NCBI GenBank assembly: GCA_016718825.1
Contig: JADKCL010000005.1
Coordinates: forward strand, 248,001 to 312,000
Length of the DNA stretch: 64,000 bases
Direction of reading: 5' to 3'
Origin: Bacteroidota bacterium
GTDB lineage: Bacteria; Bacteroidota; Bacteroidia; J057; JADKCL01
The position numbers and the translations under genes were made by a program. This document shows positions 45,801 through 54,951 of this stretch, in pieces. The notes beneath the pieces were generated by a model. It searched no databases. It was not told where the DNA came from and saw nothing but the letters and a program-made list of their open reading frames with translations. Positions within the stretch are counted from its first letter, which is position 1. The number at the start of each line of letters is the position of its first letter.

Positions 45801-47168
45801 TTATGAATTGACGACTTCGTCTGCTGCACGGTAACCGGTTTCAATTGCGCCGTGAACCGTCGCAAAATGCCCCTCGGTATGCGTGGCTTCGCCAGCAAAG
45901 AACAGTTTTCCATCGACGGATGAAGCCAGAGATTTGCGGGCGTTGCCGCTGCCCACCGTCGGAAAGGAATAAGTGCCTTGGCAATAGGGGTTTGCATACC
46001 AATCCTCGACATGGCTCGACACCAAGGTGCTGCTAGCAACGGCGTTTCCGTAAACTTGGTCGAGTTCGGCGCAAATCGCTGGAACAAGGCCGGCGCCCAT
46101 ACCGCTGAGGGTGAGCGCATTGTCGCCATGGACGAATGCCGTGAGCAAATTGTCATTGGCACTTCGTCCGCCACCACCGGTAGCCCAAAATTCTGGAACC
46201 AAGCCGCCGCCATAGATCGACCCGGTTCCGGCAGGCCAAAATCCTTGATTGAATTTGAGAATCACCTTCATCCCGGGTCCCATTCCAAGTCGATCGATGG
46301 CTTGAAGTTTGTTGAATGGGAGCTCCGGCAAAAATTCGATGAGACCTGCCTTCAAGACACCCAGAGGTACCGTTACGATCACCTTGTCGCTTTGGTATTC
46401 AATCCCGTTGCTGTCGGTGCAAACCACCTGTGAACCTGAGGAATCGATGCGAAATATGTGGGTGTTGAGTTGGACGTTTGACAAAATGTCGGCGAATTTT
46501 TCATCGAGAATGGACTTGAAGGAACGGTTTTTGACGAGGTCGTTTTGGTTGCCTGCCGACCAGGCATTGTCTGCTATTTTTACCTCTTTGGCACTCAGAT
46601 GGTTGTTGGAGGTGCCGTATTCGTTGCCGAGGAGGGCATTTGCCAAGGGTAGAAGGTTGGTGGCAATTCCCTCTTGCGCTAAATAGTCAGTAAATGGGAT
46701 ATCACCGCCCGTATAATTTCCCATCTCCTCCACAAGACGTATCAGCTTGTCAAATTCAGCGTCTCCAACAAGGTCATCCCAAGGCCTTGCAACGCCGTCA
46801 ATGATCACATAGTCGTTTTGGTCATTGTCTTTGATGAATTCAGCATTGGTATCTTTGACAATGTCATACCAAACGCTGCGGTGGCCATGGATTTCTTCAG
46901 CTCCCAACTCGATGGGGAAATCCGCGAATCCGATCAGTTCCTTGATGCGTCCACCGATGCGGTCAGTCGCCTCTAAAATTTTCACCGTTGCGCCAGCCTG
47001 TTTCAACAGCCATCCCGCATACAAACCAGCGGCACCGGCGCCGATGATGGTCACAGTTCCGCTGTATTCGTTGAGCGGGCCATCCTTTTTGCAACCGCTC
47101 AGACTTGGGCCTAGCATCGGTACCAATCCGCCGAGAGCCAAGAGTCTCAAGAAGTGTTTCCTGTCCAT
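45801..47168 (-). CDS. FAD-dependent amine oxidase (MAO/LSD1 superfamily), lipoprotein
   Basis: 455 residues. The start at 47168 gives an N-terminal signal RKHFLRLLALGGLVPML with a probable lipobox SLSGC, so it is likely membrane-anchored in the periplasm. The FAD dinucleotide motif is VTIIGAGAAGLYAGWLL (about 39-55) with the following ILEATDRIGGRIKE, and the C-terminal FAD motif is LFFAGEATHTEGHFATVHGA near residue 425. These enzymes oxidise primary or secondary amines, polyamines or amino acids and give peroxide; the substrate cannot be read. Divergent from the PRTase-like gene, with about 100 bases between starts. Confidence 0.88.
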   Translation of the reverse strand: MDRKHFLRLLALGGLVPMLGPSLSGCKKDGPLNEYSGTVTIIGAGAAGLYAGWLLKQAGATVKILEATDRIGGRIKELIGFADFPIELGAEEIHGHRSVWYDIVKDTNAEFIKDNDQNDYVIIDGVARPWDDLVGDAEFDKLIRLVEEMGNYTGGDIPFTDYLAQEGIATNLLPLANALLGNEYGTSNNHLSAKEVKIADNAWSAGNQNDLVKNRSFKSILDEKFADILSNVQLNTHIFRIDSSGSQVVCTDSNGIEYQSDKVIVTVPLGVLKAGLIEFLPELPFNKLQAIDRLGMGPGMKVILKFNQGFWPAGTGSIYGGGLVPEFWATGGGGRSANDNLLTAFVHGDNALTLSGMGAGLVPAICAELDQVYGNAVASSTLVSSHVEDWYANPYCQGTYSFPTVGSGNARKSLASSVDGKLFFAGEATHTEGHFATVHGAIETGYRAADEVVNS

Positions 47169-47269
47169 TGAAAGATCCTTGCCAAATTGATTCAGGGTGA
47201 ATTTACAGGAAATGCGCGTCAAAAACCTAACGCGGATTCGTTTTGGCCCAAACCAGCGGCACCATTGAA

Positions 47270-49186
47270 ATGCTAACTATTCCGCATATTTTTGCCAGCA
47301 CCTCAAAATTCATGCGTCACAAGGAGCATCAAAATACAAGTGAGAATGCCGATTTTGGCCATCCGTTGTGGACGGTAGGCTATTGGATTGGGCAACCACA
47401 AGAGCTTCCGCTTGAGGTGAGGGGACGGTACAGCGAGATGAAATACGGATCGGTCGAAGCCCAAGCTTGGTGGGTTGAGATGCTTTCTGCGCAGATTTTG
47501 TCGGATGCGCGATTGACTGCATTGCGCGAGCGGTTTGGTCGGATTTATCTGGCCTCTTCGGCCTACGGAGCTGTGCCGACAGCGGCGGCAAATCTCACTG
47601 GCGCGCTTGCCGCCAAGCTTTCCGAGGCGGGATGGTCGGTGGAATTGTTCAAAATCGAGCGCCAAGGAGGTTTTGAACGCACCAACTACGGTACTTTGGG
47701 TGCGTCGGCACGCCGGCGGGTCATGCGCGCAAGGAGACTTGGGCTCAGCAAGGAAATCACCGAAACACTGACCGGAAAATTTGTTTTGGTCATCGATGAT
47801 ATCCGTTGCACCGGGGCCCACGAAAGAGAAATTATAGCGCTATTTGCCAATGAAACCAAGCTTGGTGCGCTTGCCTTTGCCTATTGTATCGGATTTGAAG
47901 GCAATACGCAATCCAACGGAGAAGAGGACTTGAACCATGCCAAAGTCACGCAGCCAACCGACTTGCTGCCTTGGTTTGCCGATGCTGCCACGCATCCACG
48001 CATCAATGCACGGATGCTTAAATTCATTTTGCTCCAAAATCAGCAGCAACTCAACGACTTTTTGAGCCATGCCGGGGTGGCGGCTGCAACACAACTTTAT
48101 GCGGCAGCTTTAAGTGCCGATGGGTATTTTGACAAACCACGTTTCAAGTTGGGATTCTCAGTTTTGGAAGAATGGCTGATCGGTGCCGGAGCGATTGCTG
48201 AAAGACGGTCATTTCAAACGCGTAATCTGTTGGAAGGCAAGGTTGTCGTGTGGAATGTCGCAACTTCTGAACGCGCGGGCTTTTTTTGTGCGGAATCGAT
48301 GAGGGACCTTTCAACGGAGGTTTCACTTTACAGCCGATTCAAATTTGGTGACGTTGATGCGATCCGAAAGCTGTCGCGGATCCTTGCCGATCGCTTCGTA
48401 AGTGCCTTAGAAGCAGGGGGAAGCCTGCGGGATACCTTTGAGCGGGCAAGTCATGAAGGAGAGTTTGTGAGTCTCACCGCACCCGGTATCCGCAATGTGG
48501 TATCAGCGAGCAATGCCTTGATGCGTGAGGTCGGTATGCTTGTGAACGTTTGGTTGACAACGCATGCGCTCCCAACCATGATCATTCGCAGTCTTCCGAG
48601 ACTCAGTTCGGGGCGTGCCAACTACGCCGAACTCAATGCAACAGAACGCCAATCACGCGAGAAAACAACGCAAACCCTTGTTCCAGAACGTGAATATCAG
48701 CTGTTTCCAAGCCATGTCATCTTTATCGATGACATCGAAGTCACTGGGCAAACAGCCAATAGAGCAAGGGAGGCAAGTCTTGGAGCTGGTGCGTTGAGTT
48801 TCCACAGCGCATTCCTTTTCCGCGTCGATCCCGATCTTGCAAAGCAGCAAGCGGGGGTTGAGCATCAAATGAATCACTTTTTCGTCAGTAGGAAACTGGA
48901 TGCCAATATCGGGTTTCTGGTAAAAAATATTGATTATCAGCCAGTTCAGCGAATGCTCCGACTGTTGCTTCATCCCGAAAACCGAGATGATCTTTTGAGT
49001 TTCCTTGATGAATATGTCTCGGACGAAGTTCTGATCAGAGTTTATCTTGCCTCGATGGCCAACGATTATATGTGGATTCACGCCCCAGATCGTGGAGTAA
49101 CGGGGGAATATGGCCCTTCATTGGTGTTGATGCGCACATATATGGCCGACCGTGGTTTGCTGGATGAGCGTGGTTGGCCGAAATGA
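47270..49186 (+). CDS. protein with two phosphoribosyltransferase-like domains
   Basis: 638 residues from ATG 47270 (alternatives: ATG 47312, TTG 47243). Two PRPP-loop motifs are visible: VLVIDDIRCTGAHE near residue 172 and VIFIDDIEVTGQTA near residue 482, each preceded by a parallel-strand region (RIYLASSAYGAVPTAAANL; VGMLVNVWLTTHALPTMIIR). So the protein looks like two type I PRTase folds in one chain, joined by a ~180-residue linker with a strand segment KVVVWNVATSERAG. No hood domain or partner enzyme points to a classical salvage reaction. Related stand-alone PRTase-like proteins are proposed to work in stress or conflict systems, but this layout I do not recognise. Divergent from the amine oxidase, convergent with an SRPBCC gene. 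Confidence 0.7.
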   Translation: MLTIPHIFASTSKFMRHKEHQNTSENADFGHPLWTVGYWIGQPQELPLEVRGRYSEMKYGSVEAQAWWVEMLSAQILSDARLTALRERFGRIYLASSAYGAVPTAAANLTGALAAKLSEAGWSVELFKIERQGGFERTNYGTLGASARRRVMRARRLGLSKEITETLTGKFVLVIDDIRCTGAHEREIIALFANETKLGALAFAYCIGFEGNTQSNGEEDLNHAKVTQPTDLLPWFADAATHPRINARMLKFILLQNQQQLNDFLSHAGVAAATQLYAAALSADGYFDKPRFKLGFSVLEEWLIGAGAIAERRSFQTRNLLEGKVVVWNVATSERAGFFCAESMRDLSTEVSLYSRFKFGDVDAIRKLSRILADRFVSALEAGGSLRDTFERASHEGEFVSLTAPGIRNVVSASNALMREVGMLVNVWLTTHALPTMIIRSLPRLSSGRANYAELNATERQSREKTTQTLVPEREYQLFPSHVIFIDDIEVTGQTANRAREASLGAGALSFHSAFLFRVDPDLAKQQAGVEHQMNHFFVSRKLDANIGFLVKNIDYQPVQRMLRLLLHPENRDDLLSFLDEYVSDEVLIRVYLASMANDYMWIHAPDRGVTGEYGPSLVLMRTYMADRGLLDERGWPK

Positions 49187-49189
49187 GCC

Positions 49190-49724
49190 TTAGAGCGTCA
49201 CTGGTTTTTCGACATAGCTCTTCCAACGCTCAAGTCCTACCTCGTAATCCTTGCCTATTGCGCCTTCCATGCTGATAAACAGGAACATGATGTTCATCGG
49301 CATTTTGAATTTGGCCTCAAAACCCCAGGTCACTTTGGTTCCATTTCCTTCTTGGGTGATCCGCCAATAAGACCTGTTCACAGCCTTGAAAGGTTTTTTG
49401 AAAACGCAATTCGGTTTCGATATAGCTGTTGGGATCCAGCAGTTTGACTTCTTGCTCTCCTTCGCCGACTTCTTTGTTGCCTTTCCACCATGCAATGGAG
49501 CCTAATTCGCCTTCTTTGCCTTTATAGCCTCTGATTTGATTCGGGTCCCGGTTGTTCCAAGGTGACCATTCATCAAAATTCTTGAGCGAACGAAGCGACT
49601 GAAAGGCTTGCTCTGGAGAAACATTGGCAACGATGGCGCGCTCCAGTTTTGCCCCTTTGGGTGCAACCAGCATCAGCACAATCAATACCAAAACCAATCC
49701 GGCCAACACATAAAGTACGATCAT
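49190..49724 (-). pseudogene. SRPBCC (START/Bet v 1-like) membrane-anchored protein, one frameshift
   Basis: About 178 residues when joined. Part 1 starts at 49724 with a membrane anchor (MIVLYVLAGLVLVLIVLMLV), then AIVANVSPEQAFQSLRSLKN, FDEWSPWNNRDPN and IAWWKGNKEVGEGEQEV; part 2 (to 49190) reads WRITQEGNGTKVTWGFEAKF and ISMEGAIGKDYEVGLERW. The break lies near 49393 and fits one extra A in an A-run of six on the coding strand. The SRPBCC fold binds hydrophobic ligands in a deep cavity; ligand unknown. Convergent with the PRTase-like gene (3 bases apart). Homopolymer error or recent pseudogene. Confidence 0.88.
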
Positions 49725-49895
49725 AAGCTTTGAAATCGATGAATGCGCTACAAGATAACGAAAATTCCGAACAGGCAACCATGCGATCAGGGCATTGTGA
49801 TGGACGATTGGTTGGGCGTTGGATCAAATTCTTTGAAGGGTTCACTGTAAGAATGAGGAAATGCACTATATTGCTATGATCAATTTGTAGTTCAA

Positions 49896-50273
49896 ATGAC
49901 TAGAAGACTCAAAAAGTTACACCTTGCTACCTTCCTCGTCTTGGTTGGGTTTCTTGCAACGACCATAACAGGTTGCAGTAACAAGCCTGATTCCATAGCA
50001 GGCCGTGTTTATTGGTATCAATGTTATTGGGTTGGGGGCCCGAACGACTTCAGCCCCTACGCTGAATTTAACGATGGGGGCGTTTTGGTGCACCACGATG
50101 ATACAGCGACAATCACTGGAACATGGTCCAATGTCGAAGAAACCGTCATTTGGACGCTGAACAATCCTCCGAAAAACACAAGTTTCAGGGGAACCTATGA
50201 CAGGAAGGCCATTCAAGGCAACATTTCTGATGACTTAGGAGGTTCGGGGTGGTTCCAAGGCTCTCGCAGGTAA
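49896..50273 (+). CDS. hypothetical lipoprotein
   Basis: 125 residues. Basic start then a hydrophobic run ending in a lipobox TITGC (Cys27), so a predicted lipoprotein. The mature part is beta-rich with Trp/Gly/Thr patterns (ATITGTWSNVEETVIWTLNN, TSFRGTYDRKAIQGNI), reminiscent of small lipocalin-like or beta-sandwich lipoproteins that vary around a scaffold. Not assigned to a family. Alone on the plus strand between a broken SRPBCC gene and a gene-poor stretch. Confidence 0.7.
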   Translation: MTRRLKKLHLATFLVLVGFLATTITGCSNKPDSIAGRVYWYQCYWVGGPNDFSPYAEFNDGGVLVHHDDTATITGTWSNVEETVIWTLNNPPKNTSFRGTYDRKAIQGNISDDLGGSGWFQGSRR

Positions 50274-50541
50274 TCGTTTACCTTGGTTTAGAATTTTAAC
50301 TGCCTCTTTTCCTAGAAAAGCATGGGAGTTGTATGCCTTTGCTGCAATACAGGCAGGAGGCTAGGAAATTTTTCCGAAGAGCTTCTTTATAAGCAGAATC
50401 CTGGAGGTTGACAGTAAGGCACAAGGATCTACATCCTCAGTGGGAAGGCGGAGAACATAGTGGAATTCACAGAAATTCTGCGCAATCGGATTTGACCTTG
50501 CAAAATCAGAAGGAGGTGATCAACAAAGGATCAAGCCAATG
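50274..50541. other. gene-poor intergenic stretch
   Basis: About 270 bases without a gene on either strand. It holds a perfect 12-base AAGGAGGTGATC at 50510-50521, complementary to the usual bacterial 16S rRNA 3' end (see findings). The open frame starting at 50539 on the plus strand is an antisense shadow of the small lipoprotein gene at 50542-50670. Confidence 0.4.
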
Positions 50542-50670
50542 TCAATGGCAGCAAGGGTGAATTTTGTGGCAGGGGTATTTACTCACGTAACCGTGGTGCT
50601 TGCTCGTGGTGCAACCAGTCGCAGCAATCAGCGCAATCGCCATCAAGGCCAAAACAATCTTCTTTTTCAT
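50542..50670 (-). CDS. 42-residue Cys/His-rich lipoprotein
   Basis: Too short for usual gene callers. ATG 50670 to TGA 50542-50544. The product has a textbook lipoprotein signal: MKKKIVLALMAIALIAATGC, with lipobox ATGC and lipidated Cys20. The mature part is only 23 residues and dense in His and Cys (TTSKHHGYVSKYPCHKIHPC then CH), with four Cys and five His including the lipid-bearing Cys, suggesting metal binding. Divergent from the FAD oxidoreductase/polyferredoxin pair; the starts are 219 bases apart. It could deliver or hold a metal for that redox module, which is inference. Confidence 0.75.
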   Translation of the reverse strand: MKKKIVLALMAIALIAATGCTTSKHHGYVSKYPCHKIHPCCH

Positions 50671-50889
50671 CAGCTCTCTCAAATGTTTGGGGCCATAAAA
50701 CTAAACAACTTTTTGGGATTCGAACGATAGAATTCCTTCAATTCACGCATTCGATAGATTTACCCTCTTTTTTACGCAAGTATTTGAAGTTGGATGCCGA
50801 TTTATCGCATTTCCCAGCCAATTCGTGGTAAAGATTTTTAAGATCGGAATTTTGTCTCCAAATTGAGGGAAAATCACCAACGCGAAGCA

Positions 50890-52266
50890 ATGAAACATGT
50901 TGTCATCATAGGAAACGGCGTTGCTGGCGTGACCGCTGCACGCTACATCCGCAAATGCAGCGACTACGCCATCACGATTGTGTCGGCAGAATCCAAACAC
51001 TTCTTTTCCCGTACCGCGCTCATGTACGTGTACATGGGCCACATGCGCATGAAAGAAATCACGCCCTATGAGGATTGGTTTTGGGAAAAGAATCGCATTA
51101 ACCTGATCCAAGCCTACGTCGAGCATGTAGACACCGCGCATCAACGCCTGCAGCTCAGTTCGGGCAAGGATTTGCACTATGACGCGCTTGTAATTGCTAC
51201 CGGCAGCAGTTTCAATAAATTTAACTGGCCTGGCCAGGATTTGATGGGCGTCGGCGGATTGTATTCGCTGCAGGACCTTGAATATATGGAGTATTGGACC
51301 AAGCATGCCAAGCGCGGTGTGATCGTTGGCGGCGGTCTGATCGGCATTGAAATGGCCGAAATGCTTCTTTCCAGGCATATTGACGTGACATTTTTGGTCA
51401 GAGAAAGCAGCTATTGGAACAATGTGATCCCGGCCGAGGAAAGCGCGATGGTGAGCAGGCATATACGGGAACATCATGTGGACCTGCGACTCGGCACTGA
51501 ACTCGCCGAGATCATCAACGACGGTACTGGCAAAGTCAAAGCCATCAAGACGAGCAAAGGCGACATCATTGAATGCGAATGGGTGGGTTTGACCGCGGGG
51601 GTACGTCCCAATGTACATTTCCTCAAAGGAAGCGACATTCATCTTGGACGCGGCGTGTTGATCAATGAGTATTTTGAGACCAATGTCCCCAACGTTTACG
51701 CCATTGGCGATTGCGCCGAATTCAGGCACCCCTTGCCGCTGCGCAAGCCAATCGAGCAGGTTTGGTACACGGGGAAAATGCATGGTGAAACGGTTGCGCT
51801 GAACATCACGGGCAAAAGAAGGGCCTATTCACCCGGAATTTGGTTCAATTCGGCCAAATTCTTTGACATTGAATACCAAGTCTATGGCGAGGTTCCACCA
51901 GTCCTGCCGGCAGCTGAAGATACCCTCTATTGGGAGGCAAAGGACGGTCACAAAAGCATTCGAATCAATTTCAGGAAGGACACCAATGTGGTCACCGGCT
52001 TCAATTTGATGGGCGTGCGCTACCGACACAAGGTCTGCGATCAATGGCTCCACGAAGGTCGCACCTTGGACTACGTGATTGAAAACCTTCGTGCCGCCAA
52101 CTTCGATCCCGAATTTTTTGCAACCTATGAAGTTGAAATCGCCGCACTTTATACCGCCAAAACCGGAAAACAGGTTCGGCAAAAAAGTCGGGGAAGCCTC
52201 CTCTCCATGATTTTTGGCAAACATTCGCTGGCCAAGCCAGCCGTTTCATCCACAAATATCCACTGA
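50890..52266 (+). CDS. NAD(P)/FAD-dependent oxidoreductase
   Basis: 458 residues from ATG 50890. Pyridine nucleotide-disulfide oxidoreductase type 2 flavoprotein: FAD motif VVIIGNGVAGVTAARYI (residues 3-19), ALVIATGSSFNKF near 107, the NAD(P) motif GVIVGGGLIGIEMAEMLL near 145, and the FAD-binding NVYAIGDCAEFRHP near 277. No redox-active CXXC and no C-terminal dimer domain of the glutathione reductase type; it resembles ferredoxin/rubredoxin reductases and the FAD part of NirB. The C-terminal ~110 residues are extra and unassigned. Followed after 19 bases by a membrane polyferredoxin, so it probably moves electrons between NAD(P)H and the ferredoxin centres. Confidence 0.88.
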   Translation: MKHVVIIGNGVAGVTAARYIRKCSDYAITIVSAESKHFFSRTALMYVYMGHMRMKEITPYEDWFWEKNRINLIQAYVEHVDTAHQRLQLSSGKDLHYDALVIATGSSFNKFNWPGQDLMGVGGLYSLQDLEYMEYWTKHAKRGVIVGGGLIGIEMAEMLLSRHIDVTFLVRESSYWNNVIPAEESAMVSRHIREHHVDLRLGTELAEIINDGTGKVKAIKTSKGDIIECEWVGLTAGVRPNVHFLKGSDIHLGRGVLINEYFETNVPNVYAIGDCAEFRHPLPLRKPIEQVWYTGKMHGETVALNITGKRRAYSPGIWFNSAKFFDIEYQVYGEVPPVLPAAEDTLYWEAKDGHKSIRINFRKDTNVVTGFNLMGVRYRHKVCDQWLHEGRTLDYVIENLRAANFDPEFFATYEVEIAALYTAKTGKQVRQKSRGSLLSMIFGKHSLAKPAVSSTNIH

Positions 52267-52285
52267 ACTCCAGCGCGTTGAAATT

Positions 52286-54118
52286 ATGAGTACTGTCGAT
52301 CATTCTTTGTCCTTGACCCCGCCGGCACAGATGTCGGGGGTGGAAAGATTGGGTGCCTTGCTTACCGGGCTCGGTATTTTGGCCTTGTTGGTGGGATTTT
52401 TGAGTGCAACGCCATTAAGTCCCTGGCTTGTGATGGGATTCGGAGGCGCATTTATCGTATCCGCGGGCGTGCTGAGCTCAATCAACCGCAAGAAATATAG
52501 ATCCTTGAGTGCGATATGCCTGTTCACGGGCGTCATCAGCCTGGTATTGTTGGCTTTGCGAGCCAATTTGACAGGTTGGGCCATGTTTGCCGCAGTTTTT
52601 GTCGTGACGGCCATTGGCGCGACCATCTATTTCTGGGGAGCATTTGGCAAAGGTCCTGCCGGGATCAAGAACAATGGCATTTTTCACAGCGAAGCAACCC
52701 GGCAAGCCGGAGCGATTAGCTGGATGCTCGCCATTGCCTTCACAGGATTTTACATCATTCTCTATTGGTTTCCCGATCAGCTTTTTGGCCTTGTGGCTGC
52801 TGCCGATCCGCTTTACCATGCGATTACGGGCAAAAGCACCTATTGGATTGACGAACAGGGCATGGGCCATGTGACCAATCAATGGTTTGTCTACGGCTTC
52901 ATTTACACGGTTGCCGTGGTCGTGATGGGTTTCCGTTTTATCCTGAAATATCGGCACAGCAAATACCAAATCGTGCGTACACTTTGCGTGGCCTTCTTTC
53001 AGTTGGTCATCGCATTTGCGTTGCCGACGGTTTTTGAGGTGTTGAATGAAAAGCAACGCGTTCAATTTGAGCCGGCAGTTGCTTCCTATTTGCCTGTCTA
53101 TCAGGGCTACGAATCAGCCAAGAACGAGTACTACGCTGTGAAGGACAGCGTCGACAAAGGTGTGAACACCGCGCTTTACAGCCCGATGCTGGCAGGTTTG
53201 GAACAACGGTACAACGCCGCCAAGGAGCAAACTTTGGAGGCTCAAGGACCGATGCTCGCCAAACGTCCGCAGGTGACTGCGCATTATTTCAGCTATTTCT
53301 GGCCATTGGGATATGACCGATTGACGCCGAGTACGATAGAATACTACACAGGCGTCGAGCCATTTGATGGTGTGCACGTGCCGAGCAGCGATGGCAAATA
53401 CTTGACCACACAAGCTGGATTTGGCACATTCGGATGGATTGCGATCGGCTTCGGCATCTTCATGAGCTTTGTCGGGGTGGTTGTGCTGACCTATTTCTTT
53501 GGGAAACGTTGGTATTGCTCATTCGTCTGCGGTTGTGGCGGTTTGGCCGAAACGGCAGGCGACCCCTTCCGGCAGCAGAGCGACAAGTCACTCAAGGCCT
53601 GGCGCATCGAGCGCTGGTCGATTTATTCGGTTTTGGGCCTCATCACCTTGGTGACGGTACTGCTGTTGGTCGACTGGAAATTGCATTTCCTTGGTGAAGG
53701 CTTGAAGGGAAACCTTAAAAGCGGATACGGTTTCCTCATCGGATCCTGCTTTGCAGGGGTCGTTGGGACCGGGTTCTATCCGATCTTGGGTTCGCGCGTT
53801 TGGTGCCGTTTCGGATGCCCGCAAGCGGCCATTTTGGGGATTATCCAGAAATACTTTTCCCGTTTCCGTATCACCACCAATGGCGGTCAGTGCATCTCTT
53901 GCGGCAATTGCAGCACCTATTGTGAGATGGGGATCGACGTCAAGTCCTATGCACAACGTGGCGAAAACATTGTGCGTGCTTCCTGCGTCGGCTGCGGCGT
54001 GTGCAGCAGCGTTTGCCCACGTGGTGTTTTGAATCTGGAGAATGGTCCAACCGATTCCCGCTACAACGGTTTGGAACCAATTTCGATCTCCGCAGGCGAA
54101 ATTCAGATCAAGGGTTGA
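52286..54118 (+). CDS. NapH/NosR-like membrane polyferredoxin
   Basis: 610 residues. N-terminal half with about six to seven membrane helices and a periplasmic-looking loop between about 260 and 380; then Cys motifs YCSFVCGCGGLAE near residue 413 and WCRFGCPQAAILG near 507 of the type seen in NapH, NosR and CcoG, and a C-terminal pair of [4Fe-4S] motifs: CISCGNCSTYCEMG near 536 and CVGCGVCSSVCPRG near 567. Start ATG 52286 is chosen; the longer frame from TTG 52214 overlaps the upstream gene. It likely passes electrons through the membrane with the upstream flavoprotein. No terminal reductase is adjacent, so the acceptor is unknown. Confidence 0.9.
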   Translation: MSTVDHSLSLTPPAQMSGVERLGALLTGLGILALLVGFLSATPLSPWLVMGFGGAFIVSAGVLSSINRKKYRSLSAICLFTGVISLVLLALRANLTGWAMFAAVFVVTAIGATIYFWGAFGKGPAGIKNNGIFHSEATRQAGAISWMLAIAFTGFYIILYWFPDQLFGLVAAADPLYHAITGKSTYWIDEQGMGHVTNQWFVYGFIYTVAVVVMGFRFILKYRHSKYQIVRTLCVAFFQLVIAFALPTVFEVLNEKQRVQFEPAVASYLPVYQGYESAKNEYYAVKDSVDKGVNTALYSPMLAGLEQRYNAAKEQTLEAQGPMLAKRPQVTAHYFSYFWPLGYDRLTPSTIEYYTGVEPFDGVHVPSSDGKYLTTQAGFGTFGWIAIGFGIFMSFVGVVVLTYFFGKRWYCSFVCGCGGLAETAGDPFRQQSDKSLKAWRIERWSIYSVLGLITLVTVLLLVDWKLHFLGEGLKGNLKSGYGFLIGSCFAGVVGTGFYPILGSRVWCRFGCPQAAILGIIQKYFSRFRITTNGGQCISCGNCSTYCEMGIDVKSYAQRGENIVRASCVGCGVCSSVCPRGVLNLENGPTDSRYNGLEPISISAGEIQIKG

Positions 54119-54228
54119 TCAAGAAGCAAGGATTGCTGAAGGTCTAAGGGGTCCTCAGAATGTCAATTGAGTTTCCCCAATCGGCATCTGATTAGCGCCT
54201 GTCTCGAATTCTTTCCTAATTTCGACCT

Positions 54229-54924
54229 GTGAATCCAAACATCTTGGTGATTATTCCCGCATTCAATGAGGCGGAGTCGATAGGAAAGGTCGTGGGAGAC
54301 ATCCCCAAGGGATTGGTGAGGGAAGTGGTGGTCGTGAACAACAGTTCGACGGACGCCACGGAAACCAATGCCAAAGCCGCTGGTGCCACGGTATTGCGTG
54401 AAACTCGGCGCGGCTATGGATTTGCTTGTCTTTGCGGGATTGCCTATGCGAATGCCAAGCAGGGTGCTGAACGTCCGGATATCATCGTGTTCATTGACGG
54501 GGACTACAGCGACCATCCGGAACAATTGCCGGAATTATTGCGGCCGATACTGGAAGAGGGCTATGACATGGTCATCGGTTCACGGGCCTTGGGCGCGCGT
54601 GAACGGGGCTCTATGACGCCTCAGCAAGTTTTTGGAAACTGGTTGGCAACCACGTTGATTCGCCTGTTTTACCGCACGCGGTACACTGACCTTGGGCCAT
54701 TCCGCGTAATCAAGATGGATAAACTGTTGGCTTTGGAGATGAAGGATCAGACCTACGGCTGGACGGTGGAAATGCAACTCAAGGCCGCCAAAAAGAAATT
54801 TAAGACAACGGAAGTGCCTGTAAATTACCGTCGTAGGATCGGAGTTTCCAAGGTTTCGGGGACAGTGAAGGGAACGATCCTGGCAGGGTATAAGATTCTT
54901 TACACCATTTTTAGATATTTGTAG
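54229..54924 (+). CDS. family 2 glycosyltransferase (DPM1-like)
   Basis: 231 residues from a GTG start. Polyprenyl-phosphate hexose synthase-like GT2: VIIPAFNEAESIGKVV (residues 7-22), VVVNNSSTDAT near 37, the DXD metal motif VFIDGDYSDHP near 89, and IGSRALGARERGSM near 119. No C-terminal membrane helices, unlike bacterial GtrB, so it resembles eukaryotic DPM1. First gene of a three-gene unit with a cellulose-synthase-like GT2 and a GT-C/methyltransferase fusion; probably makes the lipid-linked sugar donor used by the GT-C enzyme. Confidence 0.88.
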   Translation: MNPNILVIIPAFNEAESIGKVVGDIPKGLVREVVVVNNSSTDATETNAKAAGATVLRETRRGYGFACLCGIAYANAKQGAERPDIIVFIDGDYSDHPEQLPELLRPILEEGYDMVIGSRALGARERGSMTPQQVFGNWLATTLIRLFYRTRYTDLGPFRVIKMDKLLALEMKDQTYGWTVEMQLKAAKKKFKTTEVPVNYRRRIGVSKVSGTVKGTILAGYKILYTIFRYL

Positions 54925-54951
54925 GCGAATTAGAAGGCGGAATCGATCAAA

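Noticed and set aside
50539..50730. Plus-strand 63-residue open frame
   Set aside because: It is the antisense of the mini-lipoprotein at 50542-50670, which has a clear lipobox and start, and it has no recognisable features itself.
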